From assembly GCF_017942085.1 (NCBI RefSeq), contig NZ_JAGKSP010000034.1:1-35261 (forward strand): 35,261 nt of DNA. The letters are read 5' to 3'. The position numbers and the translations under genes are program-made. Below are positions 16,700 to 25,697 of the stretch, piece after piece; position 1 is the first letter of the stretch; the number at the start of each line of letters is the position of its first letter. The stretch is from Paenibacillus lignilyticus (lineage in GTDB: Bacteria > Bacillota > Bacilli > Paenibacillales > Paenibacillaceae). The notes under the pieces were generated by a model. It was not told the origin of the DNA. It worked only from the letters and a program-made list of their open reading frames with translations, and did not search any database.

Positions 16700-17595
16700 G
16701 CCGCTGGGCCTCCTTTCTTCCCATTCAAATCCAGACTAATGTCGAGGGATTGGAACGAATACGTCAGCCCGCCAACGGAAATGACATCGACCCCTGTCTC
16801 CGCAATGCTGCGAATGGTCGTCAAATTCACGCCGCCGGATGCCTCGACAATGACATGCGGCGAGCTTGCCTTGATGCGCGCCACAGCTTCACGCATGAGG
16901 TCATTGGACATATTGTCGAGCATGATAATATCGCTGCCGCACGCGAGTGCTTCCTCCACTTGAGCAAGGGACTCCGTCTCCACTTCGATTTTCATTGTAT
17001 GGGGAATCGCATGACGAGCGGCCTGAACAGCGCCGGTAATCCCGCCTGACCCTTTAATGTGATTATCTTTGATCATAACCGCGTCGTATAATCCGAAACG
17101 ATGGTTGAATCCGCCGCCCACCCGCACGGCATACTTCTCAAGCAGCCGATGCCCAGGCGTGGTCTTGCGCGTATCGACCAGACGTGTAGGAAGCCCTTCA
17201 ATGGCTTGGACAAAAGCGCGGGTCTTGGTCGCAATGCCCGACAACCGCTGCATCAAATTCAGTGCTAAGCGCTCACCTGTGAGAATGCTGTGCGTGCTGC
17301 CTTCGACTTCAGCCAGTATCGTGCCTTTTGTCACAGCATCGCCATCCGCTGCCAATGGACGGAATTCCAGTGCGGGGTCGACTACCTCGAAAACAAGGCG
17401 AGCAATCGGCACGCCTGCCAGTATGCCATCCTCCTTCACATGAATGACGGCCATCGAACGCGTTCCCGCAGGGATCGTCGCCCAGCTTGTAATATCGCCT
17501 GAACCGATATCTTCAGCCAGCCACGCCCTTATTTGGGCCCGCAGCGTATCAGCCGCACTGTTCCCGAACGCCGCTGCAAATTGTGCTTCATACAT
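16696..17595 (-). CDS. nadC: Nicotinate-nucleotide pyrophosphorylase (quinolinate phosphoribosyltransferase)
   Basis: Converts quinolinate and PRPP to nicotinate mononucleotide, the third de novo NAD step. Conserved segments are AEDIGSGDIT (27-36), TRKTTPG (142-148) and GGGFNHR (160-166), followed by DAVMIKDNH and the C-terminal EASGGV and SVGGLTYS phosphate-binding region. 299 residues. It starts 1 bp after the nadB stop and overlaps coaX. Confidence 0.96.
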   Translation of the reverse strand: MYEAQFAAAFGNSAADTLRAQIRAWLAEDIGSGDITSWATIPAGTRSMAVIHVKEDGILAGVPIARLVFEVVDPALEFRPLAADGDAVTKGTILAEVEGSTHSILTGERLALNLMQRLSGIATKTRAFVQAIEGLPTRLVDTRKTTPGHRLLEKYAVRVGGGFNHRFGLYDAVMIKDNHIKGSGGITGAVQAARHAIPHTMKIEVETESLAQVEEALACGSDIIMLDNMSNDLMREAVARIKASSPHVIVEASGGVNLTTIRSIAETGVDVISVGGLTYSFQSLDISLDLNGKKGGPAA

Positions 17596-17596
17596 C

Positions 17597-19204
17597 TTAA
17601 ATTCGCTCCTCTGTTATCCCGTTCTCCCGGTGGAGGACGGTATGCTTGCGCCAGAGCTGATCATTTCGCTCCGGAAAATCTTCCCGACTATGCGCGCCGC
17701 GGCTTTCTTCCCGTGCCAGGGCAGACTCTGCCGTGAGCATTGCACAGGTCAGCAGATTCGCAAACTCATATTCTTCACGCTTCGCAATGACGGATTGGAA
17801 AATCGAACGCAGCTTCTTGAGTTCTTCAAGCCCTCTGTTCAGCCCGTTAGCATCACGATTGAGCCCGACGTAACGCACCATCGTCTTCTGCAGCTTCAAA
17901 CGCTTCTCGACCACCGCCTGAATCGGTGCTTCGCTCCGCTTCAGGGAATCCAAGTGAACATCTGTATGGCCTTCAAGCGGAGGCAACGCGTTAATACGCT
18001 CCACAATCCGCCGTCCGAATACAATCGCCTCGGATAACGAATTGCTCGCCAATCGATTCGCTCCGTGAACGCCGGTCGATGAGCATTCGCCGCAAGCGAA
18101 CAAGCGTTGCAAATTGGTCTCGCCGTTCAAGTCGGTTTTTACTCCGCCCATCATATAATGCGCCGCAGGCGCTACGGGAATCCAATCCGACGTTAAATCA
18201 AGTCCGAAATTCAAACAGAATTCATAAATGTTCGGAAACCGGTGCCTCACCATATCCGCGGATTCATGCGTCACATCAATATAGACGAAGGTGGATTTGG
18301 TCGCTTCCATCTCGCTTACTATCGCCCTCGCCACGACATCCCGCGGAGCCAGCTCAAGCTGCTCATGGTATTTCTCCATAAACCGTTCGCCGCGAATGTT
18401 ACGCAGTACCGCCCCTTCACCGCGCACCGCTTCCGATATCAGAAACCTAGGGGCACCCGGGTAACAAAGCGATGTCGGATGAAATTGAATAAACTCCACG
18501 TCTTGTATGTAAGCACCTGCACGATAAGCCATTGCAATCCCGTCTCCGGTAGCCACTTCGGGATTCGTCGTATAACGATACAGCTGTCCTGCTCCGCCGG
18601 AGCAAAGAATCGTTGCTTTGCCGCGCACGAATAGTCGCTGCCCATCCGGCTTCTGCACCAACGCGCCTACGCAAACACCGTCATCGGTAATCAGATCAAT
18701 GACAAAATGGTCATCCCAAACCTCAATTCGCGGATTCGCAATCGCTTTCTCCGACAAGGCACGCACGATTTCGAAACCGGTCGCATCCCCGTTGGCATGC
18801 AAAATACGACGCTGACTGTGCGCGCCTTCCTTGGTGAGCGCAAACTCGCCGTTCTCTTGGTCAAACTGCGTACCCATGCGCACCAAGTCCTCTACGCCTT
18901 TCGTACCTTCATGCACGAGCACATCGACAGCTTCATGCGAACAAAGCCCTGCACCGGCAATAAGCGTATCCTGACGATGATAAGCCGGGGAGTCGTCCTC
19001 GGAAATAACAGCTGCGATGCCGCCCTGGGCATAACGCGTATTGCTGTCCATCAGCGACTTCTTCGTAATCATGAGGACATCATTCGTTTCACTGGCTTTA
19101 ATTGCGGTAAAAAGACCGGCAATGCCGGCCCCGATAACAATGACATCTTTATGAATGACTGGAAGCCCTTCGAGTTCAACATCTACGAGATAACGTGGAA
19201 TCAT
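17597..19204 (-). CDS. nadB: L-aspartate oxidase
   Basis: A flavoprotein that oxidises L-aspartate to iminoaspartate, the first step of de novo NAD synthesis. The FAD-binding GAGIAG lies at residues 25-30, RYAQGGIAA near 58-66, and GEGAVLRN plus the GANRLASNSLSEAIVFG segment further on; these are characteristic of NadB among fumarate reductase-like proteins. 535 residues. It lies 41 bp after nadA with AGGAAAG upstream of its ATG. Confidence 0.96.
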   Translation of the reverse strand: MIPRYLVDVELEGLPVIHKDVIVIGAGIAGLFTAIKASETNDVLMITKKSLMDSNTRYAQGGIAAVISEDDSPAYHRQDTLIAGAGLCSHEAVDVLVHEGTKGVEDLVRMGTQFDQENGEFALTKEGAHSQRRILHANGDATGFEIVRALSEKAIANPRIEVWDDHFVIDLITDDGVCVGALVQKPDGQRLFVRGKATILCSGGAGQLYRYTTNPEVATGDGIAMAYRAGAYIQDVEFIQFHPTSLCYPGAPRFLISEAVRGEGAVLRNIRGERFMEKYHEQLELAPRDVVARAIVSEMEATKSTFVYIDVTHESADMVRHRFPNIYEFCLNFGLDLTSDWIPVAPAAHYMMGGVKTDLNGETNLQRLFACGECSSTGVHGANRLASNSLSEAIVFGRRIVERINALPPLEGHTDVHLDSLKRSEAPIQAVVEKRLKLQKTMVRYVGLNRDANGLNRGLEELKKLRSIFQSVIAKREEYEFANLLTCAMLTAESALAREESRGAHSREDFPERNDQLWRKHTVLHRENGITEERI

Positions 19205-19245
19205 AAGTGCAACTTTCCTTTCTCATGGAAAGAGAGTAGCGCATG

Positions 19246-20184
19246 CTACTTCACTTGTAACATGCGCTCCAGGGATAGACGGGCTTGATTGGCAACCTGC
19301 TCCGGTACGTAAATTTGCGGTTGCATCGTTTCCAGACATTTAACAAGCTTCTTCAGGTTGTTAACTTTCATGTTCGGGCAAACCAAGTATTTGGTTGCGA
19401 AATGGAAGGTCTTGTTCGGGCTGTCCAGACGCAGCTGATACCCTGTGCCATCCTCGGTTCCGACGATAAATTCTTGGCAATCCGATTCTTTACAATATTT
19501 GATAATAGCGGTTGTACTGCCGACGAAATCGCCAAGCGCTACTACTTCAGGACGACATTCAGGGTGAACGACGAACTGCGCGTTCGGGTATTTCGCTTTC
19601 ATCTCTTCTACATCTTTGACGGTCAGCATATCATGCGTGTTGCAGTAGCCTTCCCAGATGATCATTTTTTTGTCCGTCTTTTGCTGCACGTAATGGCCGA
19701 GGTTCTTATCCGGTACCCAAATAATTTCATCGGAATCGACCGAATTCACAACACGCACGGCGTTAGCAGATGTACAGCAAATATCGGTCTCTGCTTTGAT
19801 CTCGGCGGAGGAGTTAATATAAGTGACCACTTTCGCATTCGGATGCTGAGCTTTCAGCTTCCGCAAGCCGTCGACGTTGACCATGTCAGCCATCGGACAG
19901 CCGGCACGCTCATCGGGAATGATGACTGTCTTGTTCGGCGCCAAAATTTTAGCGCTTTCGCCCATAAAATGAACGCCGCAAAACACGATTACATCTGCGT
20001 CTGTTTCCGCGGCCTTCTGCGCCAGCAGGAAGGAGTCTCCGCGGAAATCAGCCACTTCTTGAATTTCATCACGCTGATAATAATGCGCAAGTATAATGGC
20101 GTTACGCTCTTTCTTCAATTGCAACAATCGTTCCCGTAGCTCGCGGTTTTGTTCCGCTTTCCTTTCGAGAGCCAATGCTTCCAT
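19246..20184 (-). CDS. nadA: Quinolinate synthase
   Basis: A [4Fe-4S] enzyme condensing iminoaspartate with dihydroxyacetone phosphate to quinolinate. Three cysteines spaced as in known structures probably ligate the cluster: Cys96 (AGCPMADM), Cys181 (EGYCNTHD) and Cys269 (LVCPNM). N-terminal LAHYYQRDEIQEVADFRGDS-like sequence and HPECRPEV (207-214) fit the family. 312 residues. It is the first gene of a nadA-nadB-nadC-coaX-hslO-yacD run with a promoter at 20356-20384. Confidence 0.96.
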   Translation of the reverse strand: MEALALERKAEQNRELRERLLQLKKERNAIILAHYYQRDEIQEVADFRGDSFLLAQKAAETDADVIVFCGVHFMGESAKILAPNKTVIIPDERAGCPMADMVNVDGLRKLKAQHPNAKVVTYINSSAEIKAETDICCTSANAVRVVNSVDSDEIIWVPDKNLGHYVQQKTDKKMIIWEGYCNTHDMLTVKDVEEMKAKYPNAQFVVHPECRPEVVALGDFVGSTTAIIKYCKESDCQEFIVGTEDGTGYQLRLDSPNKTFHFATKYLVCPNMKVNNLKKLVKCLETMQPQIYVPEQVANQARLSLERMLQVK

Positions 20185-20302
20185 AGCTAAATTCCCCTCT
20201 TTTCACTAACTTTGTGAACTGATGCACAAACTTGGCTGTTCGTTCACCCTGATTTATCGAAAATGCCGTTATTCCGCTGTGTATTTCATATTCCTTATCA
20301 TG

Positions 20303-20345
20303 CCCTTGTCATAAGCCGCTTGATTCGCAAGAGCCTTTACAAGGG
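20303..20345. repeat. Stem-loop at the predicted 5' end of the nadA leader
   Basis: CCCTTGT (20303-20309) pairs with ACAAGGG (20339-20345), and an inner CTTG/CAAG stem lies at 20319-20322 and 20328-20331. The structure starts within a few bases of the expected transcript start. It could stabilise the mRNA or be regulatory. It does not match a riboswitch I can recognise. Confidence 0.4.
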
Positions 20346-20355
20346 ATTAACCTTA

Positions 20356-20384
20356 AATTTACACAAGGTAGTGTACGCTGTCAA
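20356..20384 (-). promoter_or_regulatory. Sigma-A promoter of the nad operon
   Basis: The minus strand shows TTGACA (20379-20384), a 17-bp spacer and TAAATT (20356-20361). The -35 is embedded in GTCTGTTGACAGC, which could overlap a repressor site. Bacillales nad operons are often controlled by the niacin-responsive repressor NiaR, but I could not verify its motif here. The leader is about 165 bases. Confidence 0.65.
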
Positions 20385-20423
20385 CAGACAAAAGAGGCCG
20401 TTTTAACCGATCTACGGAAGGTT

Positions 20424-20446
20424 TTCGTAAGTAAGGAAGTTACGAA
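20424..20446. repeat. Inverted repeat between ftsH terminator and nadA promoter
   Basis: TTCGTAA (20424-20430) and TTACGAA (20440-20446) form perfect 7-bp arms around 9 bases. Nearby AGG and CCT can extend the pairing with small bulges. It lies 40-60 bp upstream of the nadA -35 and has no T tail. Either an operator or a spacer hairpin; function unknown. Confidence 0.35.
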
Positions 20447-20496
20447 GCCTCCAAGCTTACTCGTCCTCCCACTATAGCGCTAAAGCGCCTTTTCGC

Positions 20497-20538
20497 AAAA
20501 AAGGCTGCCCGTGCAGTTGCCTGCAAACGGACAGCCTT
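20497..20538 (-). terminator. Rho-independent terminator of ftsH
   Basis: On the minus strand AAAGGCTGTCCGT pairs with the downstream ACGGGCAGCCTTT with one mismatch, enclosing a second small stem GCAG/CTGC, and the T run TTTTTT follows. It lies about 25 bases beyond the ftsH stop. Confidence 0.9.
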
Positions 20539-20562
20539 TGTGGACTATCGACTACTATTTCA

Positions 20563-22584
20563 TTAGGACTTCGGCGTACCGTCGTCGTCGTCGTTTTCTC
20601 TGTTGTCCGGATCAATCGGAGGTGTCACTTCGCCTGCCTCTTTCGAGCCAATGCGAACCTTCACGCCGCCGATCGTATCGATAATCGGCTCTGCTTTCGG
20701 CTCTGCGGAAACGATGGTTGAACTGCCTTCGCCCTCGCCGCCTTCTGCTGTGCCGCTTTCGATCAGACGCTTGATTTGCTCAATCTCCAACGTTTCTTCG
20801 GTAAGGAGCGTTTGTGCAATAAGATGCATTTCCTTGCTCTTTTCCGTAAGAAGCTTCTTCGCACGAGCATAGCAGTCTTGAATGAAGCTCTGCATCTCTT
20901 GGTCAATTTCGTAAGCAATGGCATCGGAGTAGTTCTGCTCATGTCCGATGTCGCGGCCCAAGAAGACCTGACCTTGCGAGCTGCTGCCGAATTGCATCGG
21001 TCCAAGCTTCTCGCTCATGCCGTATTCCATAATCATCGCACGAACAATGCTCGTCGCTGATTTGAAATCGCTGTATGCGCCGGTGCCGATTTCGCCGATG
21101 TAAATTTCTTCCGCTACGCGGCCGGCGAGCAATCCGGTTACCTTATCGAGCAATTCCTGCTTCGTCGTCAGCATGCGGTCACCATCTTTAGGAAGCATGA
21201 TGACATATCCGCCTGCGCGTCCGCGCGGGATAATCGTAACTTTGTGAACCTGATCCGCATGCTCGAGGAAATAGCCTGCAATCGTATGGCCCGCTTCATG
21301 GTAAGCCACGATCCGTTTCTCACGGTCACTGATGACGCGGCTGCGTTTCTCGGTACCGACGATAACACGGTCAATCGCTTCGTCCACTTCGGTCATCGCG
21401 ATGTCTTTCTTGTTGCGGCGGGCGGCAAGAAGGGCTGCTTCATTAAGCAGGTTCTCCAGATCCGCACCGGTAAAGCCCGTTGTCCGCTTCGCGATTACAT
21501 CGAGTTTCACGTCTTTGGCAAGCGGCTTATTGCGCGCATGCACTTTCAGTACAGCTTCACGGCCTTTCACATCCGGACGGTCAACCGTAATTTGACGGTC
21601 GAAACGGCCTGGACGAAGAAGGGCAGGATCGAGAATATCCGGACGGTTTGTTGCCGCCACGATAATGATGCCTTCGTTTGCACCGAAGCCGTCCATTTCA
21701 ACGAGGAGCTGATTGAGCGTTTGTTCGCGCTCATCGTGTCCGCCGCCGAGACCGGCGCCGCGCTGACGTCCAACGGCATCGATTTCATCGATAAAGATAA
21801 TACATGGTGCGTTCTTCTTCGCATTCTCGAACAAGTCACGAACACGGGAAGCACCGACACCGACGAACATTTCAACGAAGTCCGAACCGGAGATGCTGAA
21901 GAACGGCACGCCTGCTTCGCCTGCTACTGCACGAGCCAGCAACGTTTTACCGGTACCCGGAGGGCCGACAAGAAGTACCCCTTTCGGAATACGAGCGCCT
22001 ACGGCTGCGAATTTACGCGGATCCTTCAAGAACTCGACAACCTCGACAAGTTCTTGCTTCTCCTCGTCGGCGCCTGCCACATCCTCGAATGTAACGCGTT
22101 TCTTCTCTTCGTTGTACAATCTGGCACGGCTCTTGCCAAAGTTCATCACCTTGCCGCCGCCGCCTTGCGCCTGATTGATCAGGAAGAAGAACAAAATAAA
22201 GATGATCACGAATGGAATGATGGAGGTCAAGAAGGTGAGCCAGATGCTCTGTCCTTCCATCGGCTTAACTTCCATTGCGAATTTGTTTTTTAGCTGCGCG
22301 TCGGTTACTTCTTTAACGACGTATTCCTCAACGCTGGAATGGGTGTAGAATTGGGCTGAATCCGAATTTTCCGGTTTGTTCTTGTACTCACCGGTGATCA
22401 AGTAAGAGTAGCCGTCGAATTGAAGCTCAACTTGCTTCACATTGTCATTAGCCAGTTCCTGCCTAAATTGATCGTAACGGATTTCAGTGGTGGAGTCATT
22501 TTGGCTGCTGATAAATTGGAAGATCCCGACGGTCACCAAAAAAATAATCAAATAAAAGCCAGTATTGCGGATGATCCGATTCAT
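20563..22584 (-). CDS. ftsH: ATP-dependent zinc metalloprotease FtsH
   Basis: A membrane-bound hexameric AAA+ protease that degrades membrane and regulatory proteins. Two transmembrane segments (about 8-26 and 113-136) flank an extracytoplasmic domain. The AAA domain has Walker A GPPGTGKT (207-214), Walker B IIFIDEID (262-269) and the second region of homology NRPDILDPALLRPGRFDRQ. The zinc protease motif HEAGH is at 429-433. 673 residues, with a strongly acidic C-terminal tail (DDDD near the end). Last gene of the yabS-yabT-tilS-hpt-ftsH run, closed by a terminator. Confidence 0.98.
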   Translation of the reverse strand: MNRIIRNTGFYLIIFLVTVGIFQFISSQNDSTTEIRYDQFRQELANDNVKQVELQFDGYSYLITGEYKNKPENSDSAQFYTHSSVEEYVVKEVTDAQLKNKFAMEVKPMEGQSIWLTFLTSIIPFVIIFILFFFLINQAQGGGGKVMNFGKSRARLYNEEKKRVTFEDVAGADEEKQELVEVVEFLKDPRKFAAVGARIPKGVLLVGPPGTGKTLLARAVAGEAGVPFFSISGSDFVEMFVGVGASRVRDLFENAKKNAPCIIFIDEIDAVGRQRGAGLGGGHDEREQTLNQLLVEMDGFGANEGIIIVAATNRPDILDPALLRPGRFDRQITVDRPDVKGREAVLKVHARNKPLAKDVKLDVIAKRTTGFTGADLENLLNEAALLAARRNKKDIAMTEVDEAIDRVIVGTEKRSRVISDREKRIVAYHEAGHTIAGYFLEHADQVHKVTIIPRGRAGGYVIMLPKDGDRMLTTKQELLDKVTGLLAGRVAEEIYIGEIGTGAYSDFKSATSIVRAMIMEYGMSEKLGPMQFGSSSQGQVFLGRDIGHEQNYSDAIAYEIDQEMQSFIQDCYARAKKLLTEKSKEMHLIAQTLLTEETLEIEQIKRLIESGTAEGGEGEGSSTIVSAEPKAEPIIDTIGGVKVRIGSKEAGEVTPPIDPDNRENDDDDGTPKS

Positions 22585-22688
22585 CCCCTACCTCCTCTCA
22601 AGACGCAAAAAATAAGATGACCTTGCACGATAAGCCCCCGCATTCGGGAGCCATCGGTACATGGCTGATTGCATGGACTGACTTAACC

Positions 22689-23231
22689 TTACTTCTCGTA
22701 AACCTCGGGCTTCAAAATGCCGATAATCGGCAAATTGCGGTATTTCTCCGCATAATCAAGCCCGTACCCGACGACAAATGCGTCCGGCAATACAAATCCT
22801 TTATAGTCCGCTTCCAATTCCACCTTGCGGCCTGTCGGCTTATCAAACAGCGTAACAAGCGTGATGGACTTGGCGTTGCGGCGCTCCAGCACATCGATGA
22901 GGTAGCTGAGCGTAAGCCCACTGTCGATAATATCTTCAACAATGAGCACGTCCCGGCCTTGCACCGACGTGTCAAGGTCCTTGATAATTTTCACAACACC
23001 GCTTGTTTTGGTCGATTGTCCGTAGCTGGACACCGCCATAAAGTCGAGTTCGACCGGAATCGTGATGGTCTTGACCAAGTCAGCCATAAAAATAAAAGCG
23101 CCTTTAAGCACGCAGATAACGAGTGGATTACGCCCCTCGAATTCGCGGCTAATGGTATCGCCTAGTTCTTTTACTTTCTGCTGAATTTGGTCTGCGTCGT
23201 AAAGTACTTCTTGAATGTCGTTCAGCAACAC
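22689..23231 (-). CDS. hpt: Hypoxanthine-guanine phosphoribosyltransferase
   Basis: A purine salvage enzyme making IMP and GMP from bases and PRPP. The PRPP motif VLIVEDIIDSGLTLSYL spans about residues 95-111. Other family segments are VLKGAFIFMADL (41-52) and FMAVSSYG (64-71). The 180-residue length is standard. The tilS-hpt-ftsH order is widely conserved in Firmicutes. Confidence 0.97.
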   Translation of the reverse strand: MLLNDIQEVLYDADQIQQKVKELGDTISREFEGRNPLVICVLKGAFIFMADLVKTITIPVELDFMAVSSYGQSTKTSGVVKIIKDLDTSVQGRDVLIVEDIIDSGLTLSYLIDVLERRNAKSITLVTLFDKPTGRKVELEADYKGFVLPDAFVVGYGLDYAEKYRNLPIIGILKPEVYEK

Positions 23232-23280
23232 GGGCCCTCCTAAATGGTTCTTGCCTATACTATGAATGGATCAGTGCATC

Positions 23281-24738
23281 TTATTCAAGTTGGTTCAGTG
23301 CGGAAGCATCGAGGTTTACCCGCATCATCATTCTGATAACACGGCTCGTCGTTTCCATCACCTGAGCATGTCTTGATCTTCGAATGCCCGGGATCCAAAG
23401 CACGGTTCCGTTAGCGTCGACAACGATCGGCAGCACCTCACGACGTGAGGGTGCGACACGTTCATCAACGAACATATCTTGTACCTTTTTGGTACCATTT
23501 AAACCAAGCACTTGCATTCGGTCACCTGGACGGCGATTTCGAACCGTGAGCGGGAATTCGAGCGAGTCGGCATCAAACAGGGCTTCATGTCGATTATTCG
23601 GTCTGGGCGCATCAACCCCGGCCCATTCCTCAAGCGACAAATCCGCTCCCGCCTCCGGCAAAGCCAGGCGTACCGCATCTCGGGTCACAACATAAGCATA
23701 TCCGCTGCGCTCGGGCGTCATTCTCCCCTTATTCGCACGGGTAAATACTAAATTGTCGTACTCACGCAGAAATCGAACACCGCTGCCAACATCGAAGCTC
23801 CACGTTGCAGCTGCGCCATCAGAGGCCGCAATCCTTATCGTTTCTACGCTTTCAAATGAAGTGGTTTCCGTTTCCAAGCCAATATAACTCAATATTAGTT
23901 TAATCAATCTCCTTTGTAAAGCGACATGCAGGCCAAGCAGCGCTTTGCGGTTCAATTGGCATCCTTCGCTGTGAGGCGCGATATGGCGCTCAAAAATTGC
24001 CTTAGTTTCTTGCTCCAGCCAATCGTCTTCAGCCGATGCAAGTTCCGCCAATCGGACAAGCGACTGGGAAAACTGCGGGTTAAACGAAGCCAAGTAAGGC
24101 AGAACGTCCAAGCGGACCACATTGCGAAAATAATACTTCTGCCCATTGCTGCTATCTTGACTGAACGGGATCGCCCACTGTTCACAGTAACGCAGGATGT
24201 CTGCCTTGTATGTACGCAAAAGCGGCCGAATAAGTTCCACGTTTTTTTCTTTTCGCCGAATTGCAATTCCTGCAAGCCCTCCGGGCCCGGTTCCGCGAAC
24301 CACTCGCATCAGCACCGTTTCGGCTTGATCATCGGCATGGTGGGCGAGCGCAATGCGTGCAGCGCCGTAGGTATGCGCGACCTGATGCAAGAAGGCATAC
24401 CGTTTCTCGCGGGCCGCCGCCTGCGCGTTCATTCTTGTTTCTTCTATATAAGCAGGCAAATTAAAAAGCGCCGTTTCGCAAGGGATGCCGAGCAGCGCTG
24501 CGTATTGTCTCACGGATTCAGCTTCCCTCGCCGATTCCTCGCCGCGAAAGCCATGGTCCACGTGAGCGGCAACCAAAGTAAGCCGCTCTTGTCCGGACAG
24601 CCGGTGGAGCAGATGGAGCAAAGCCATGGAATCGGGTCCGCCGGATACCGCCACGACGACCGTCTCCCCCGGCTGCCACAGCTGCTCTTCCCGAGCTAGC
24701 GTGGACAGCTCGCTTAGCCAATCATCCACTTTCCTCAT
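23281..24738 (-). CDS. tilS: tRNA(Ile)-lysidine synthase
   Basis: Attaches lysine to C34 of the tRNA-Ile that reads AUA, using ATP. The PP-loop SGGPDS lies at residues 32-37, followed by HVDHGFRGEES and AHHADDQAETVLMR. C-terminal TilS domains follow (NRRPGDRMQVLGLNGTKKVQDMF). I chose the ATG at 24738 (485 residues), which starts MRKVDDW and has AGGGGA close upstream. The frame continues to 24888, but that part overlaps yabT and is not conserved-looking. Confidence 0.95.
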   Translation of the reverse strand: MRKVDDWLSELSTLAREEQLWQPGETVVVAVSGGPDSMALLHLLHRLSGQERLTLVAAHVDHGFRGEESAREAESVRQYAALLGIPCETALFNLPAYIEETRMNAQAAAREKRYAFLHQVAHTYGAARIALAHHADDQAETVLMRVVRGTGPGGLAGIAIRRKEKNVELIRPLLRTYKADILRYCEQWAIPFSQDSSNGQKYYFRNVVRLDVLPYLASFNPQFSQSLVRLAELASAEDDWLEQETKAIFERHIAPHSEGCQLNRKALLGLHVALQRRLIKLILSYIGLETETTSFESVETIRIAASDGAAATWSFDVGSGVRFLREYDNLVFTRANKGRMTPERSGYAYVVTRDAVRLALPEAGADLSLEEWAGVDAPRPNNRHEALFDADSLEFPLTVRNRRPGDRMQVLGLNGTKKVQDMFVDERVAPSRREVLPIVVDANGTVLWIPGIRRSRHAQVMETTSRVIRMMMRVNLDASALNQLE

Positions 24739-24758
24739 CCTTCCCCTGTTGCGTATTC

Positions 24759-25697
24759 TTATGATGCGCCGCGCAGCAGCCAATAGATCGTTGTGGCCAG
24801 CACGGCCGCTGAAGCGGCGAACAATCCCTTCATCCAGCGAGGTGCCGGCGCGGAAACGGACTTCCCTGCGCCTGACCGATGCATCCACTGCTGCCAGGCA
24901 GCAGCCGCTTCGCGGGCGCTTGCAAACTCGCCGTAGAGCGCCTTGCGCAGCCAGCCGCTGAGCGGCTTCAATGCGGCGCTGGTCGCGGCGAGCTTCGCCA
25001 GCTCGTCCGGCGTTCGCGTTTGCGGCAGCAGTCCCGCCGAAAGCTGGGCGAGCCGGCGGTTCTCATGCAGCTGGATGCAAAGCACCGCGAACGAGAACAA
25101 ATCGTATTGTTCATCCGCCGTACGCGTACCCGCATTCCAGTAGCCCCGGTCGTAGATCTCCGTGAACTGCCGCACGCCTTTGCCGAAAGCAGTAGCGCCG
25201 CCGTAGTCCACGAGCTCCGGCCTACCATAATCGCCGACGAGGACGTTCCCTACCTTCAAGTCCCCGAACGTCCAGCCCGCTTCATTGAGTTCCGCTAATT
25301 TGCCAAGCAGGTTAAAGGCAACAACCGGAAACCATTCCTTCCCTTGTTTACCCAAATAATCGGCAAGCGTCATCCCTTTGATGTAGCGCATGACATAGAA
25401 CGGATGCTCTTTACCGTCTGCGCCGCGGAAATCATCCACATCCACAAGGAAGAGACCTCCCTTGGTGCCCTGCTTCTGTTTCTGTTTCGAGATCGTTTGT
25501 AAAACATTCACTTCCGATTGCAAATCTACGGTATCCGAACCGATCTTAAGCGCGTACAGCTCCCGCTGCCGCTCGACCAGAAACACTTTGCCATTGGCTC
25601 CTTCGCCGAGCAGCCGTTCCACACGATAGTTGCCCTGTTTCCACTTGCCGCGAATGATCGTGCCGCGCGGAAGCGTCCATTCAAACGACGTAGTCAC
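24759..25697 (-). CDS. yabT: Membrane-anchored serine/threonine protein kinase (YabT-like)
   Basis: A Hanks-type kinase positioned as B. subtilis YabT, a kinase acting in sporulation and DNA-damage signalling. The glycine loop GEGANG is at 31-36, the ATP lysine at about Lys51, and the catalytic loop FGDLKVGN at 144-151 with Asp146, Lys148 and Asn151. A DYG motif (164-166) stands in place of DFG, and the usual HRD reads FGD. A single C-terminal transmembrane helix (about 291-309) leaves only a few residues outside. 312 residues. It overlaps yabS by 17 bp and is followed closely by tilS. Confidence 0.93.
   Translation of the reverse strand: MTTSFEWTLPRGTIIRGKWKQGNYRVERLLGEGANGKVFLVERQRELYALKIGSDTVDLQSEVNVLQTISKQKQKQGTKGGLFLVDVDDFRGADGKEHPFYVMRYIKGMTLADYLGKQGKEWFPVVAFNLLGKLAELNEAGWTFGDLKVGNVLVGDYGRPELVDYGGATAFGKGVRQFTEIYDRGYWNAGTRTADEQYDLFSFAVLCIQLHENRRLAQLSAGLLPQTRTPDELAKLAATSAALKPLSGWLRKALYGEFASAREAAAAWQQWMHRSGAGKSVSAPAPRWMKGLFAASAAVLATTIYWLLRGAS

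Noticed and set aside
21244..22293. Plus-strand open frame of 349 codons opposite ftsH
   Set aside because: Shadow of the conserved AAA and protease domains; composition typical of antisense translation and no ribosome site.
22634..22651. Hairpin between hpt and ftsH as a terminator
   Set aside because: The 7-bp stem has a wobble pair and no T run; ftsH would then need a promoter that I cannot see.
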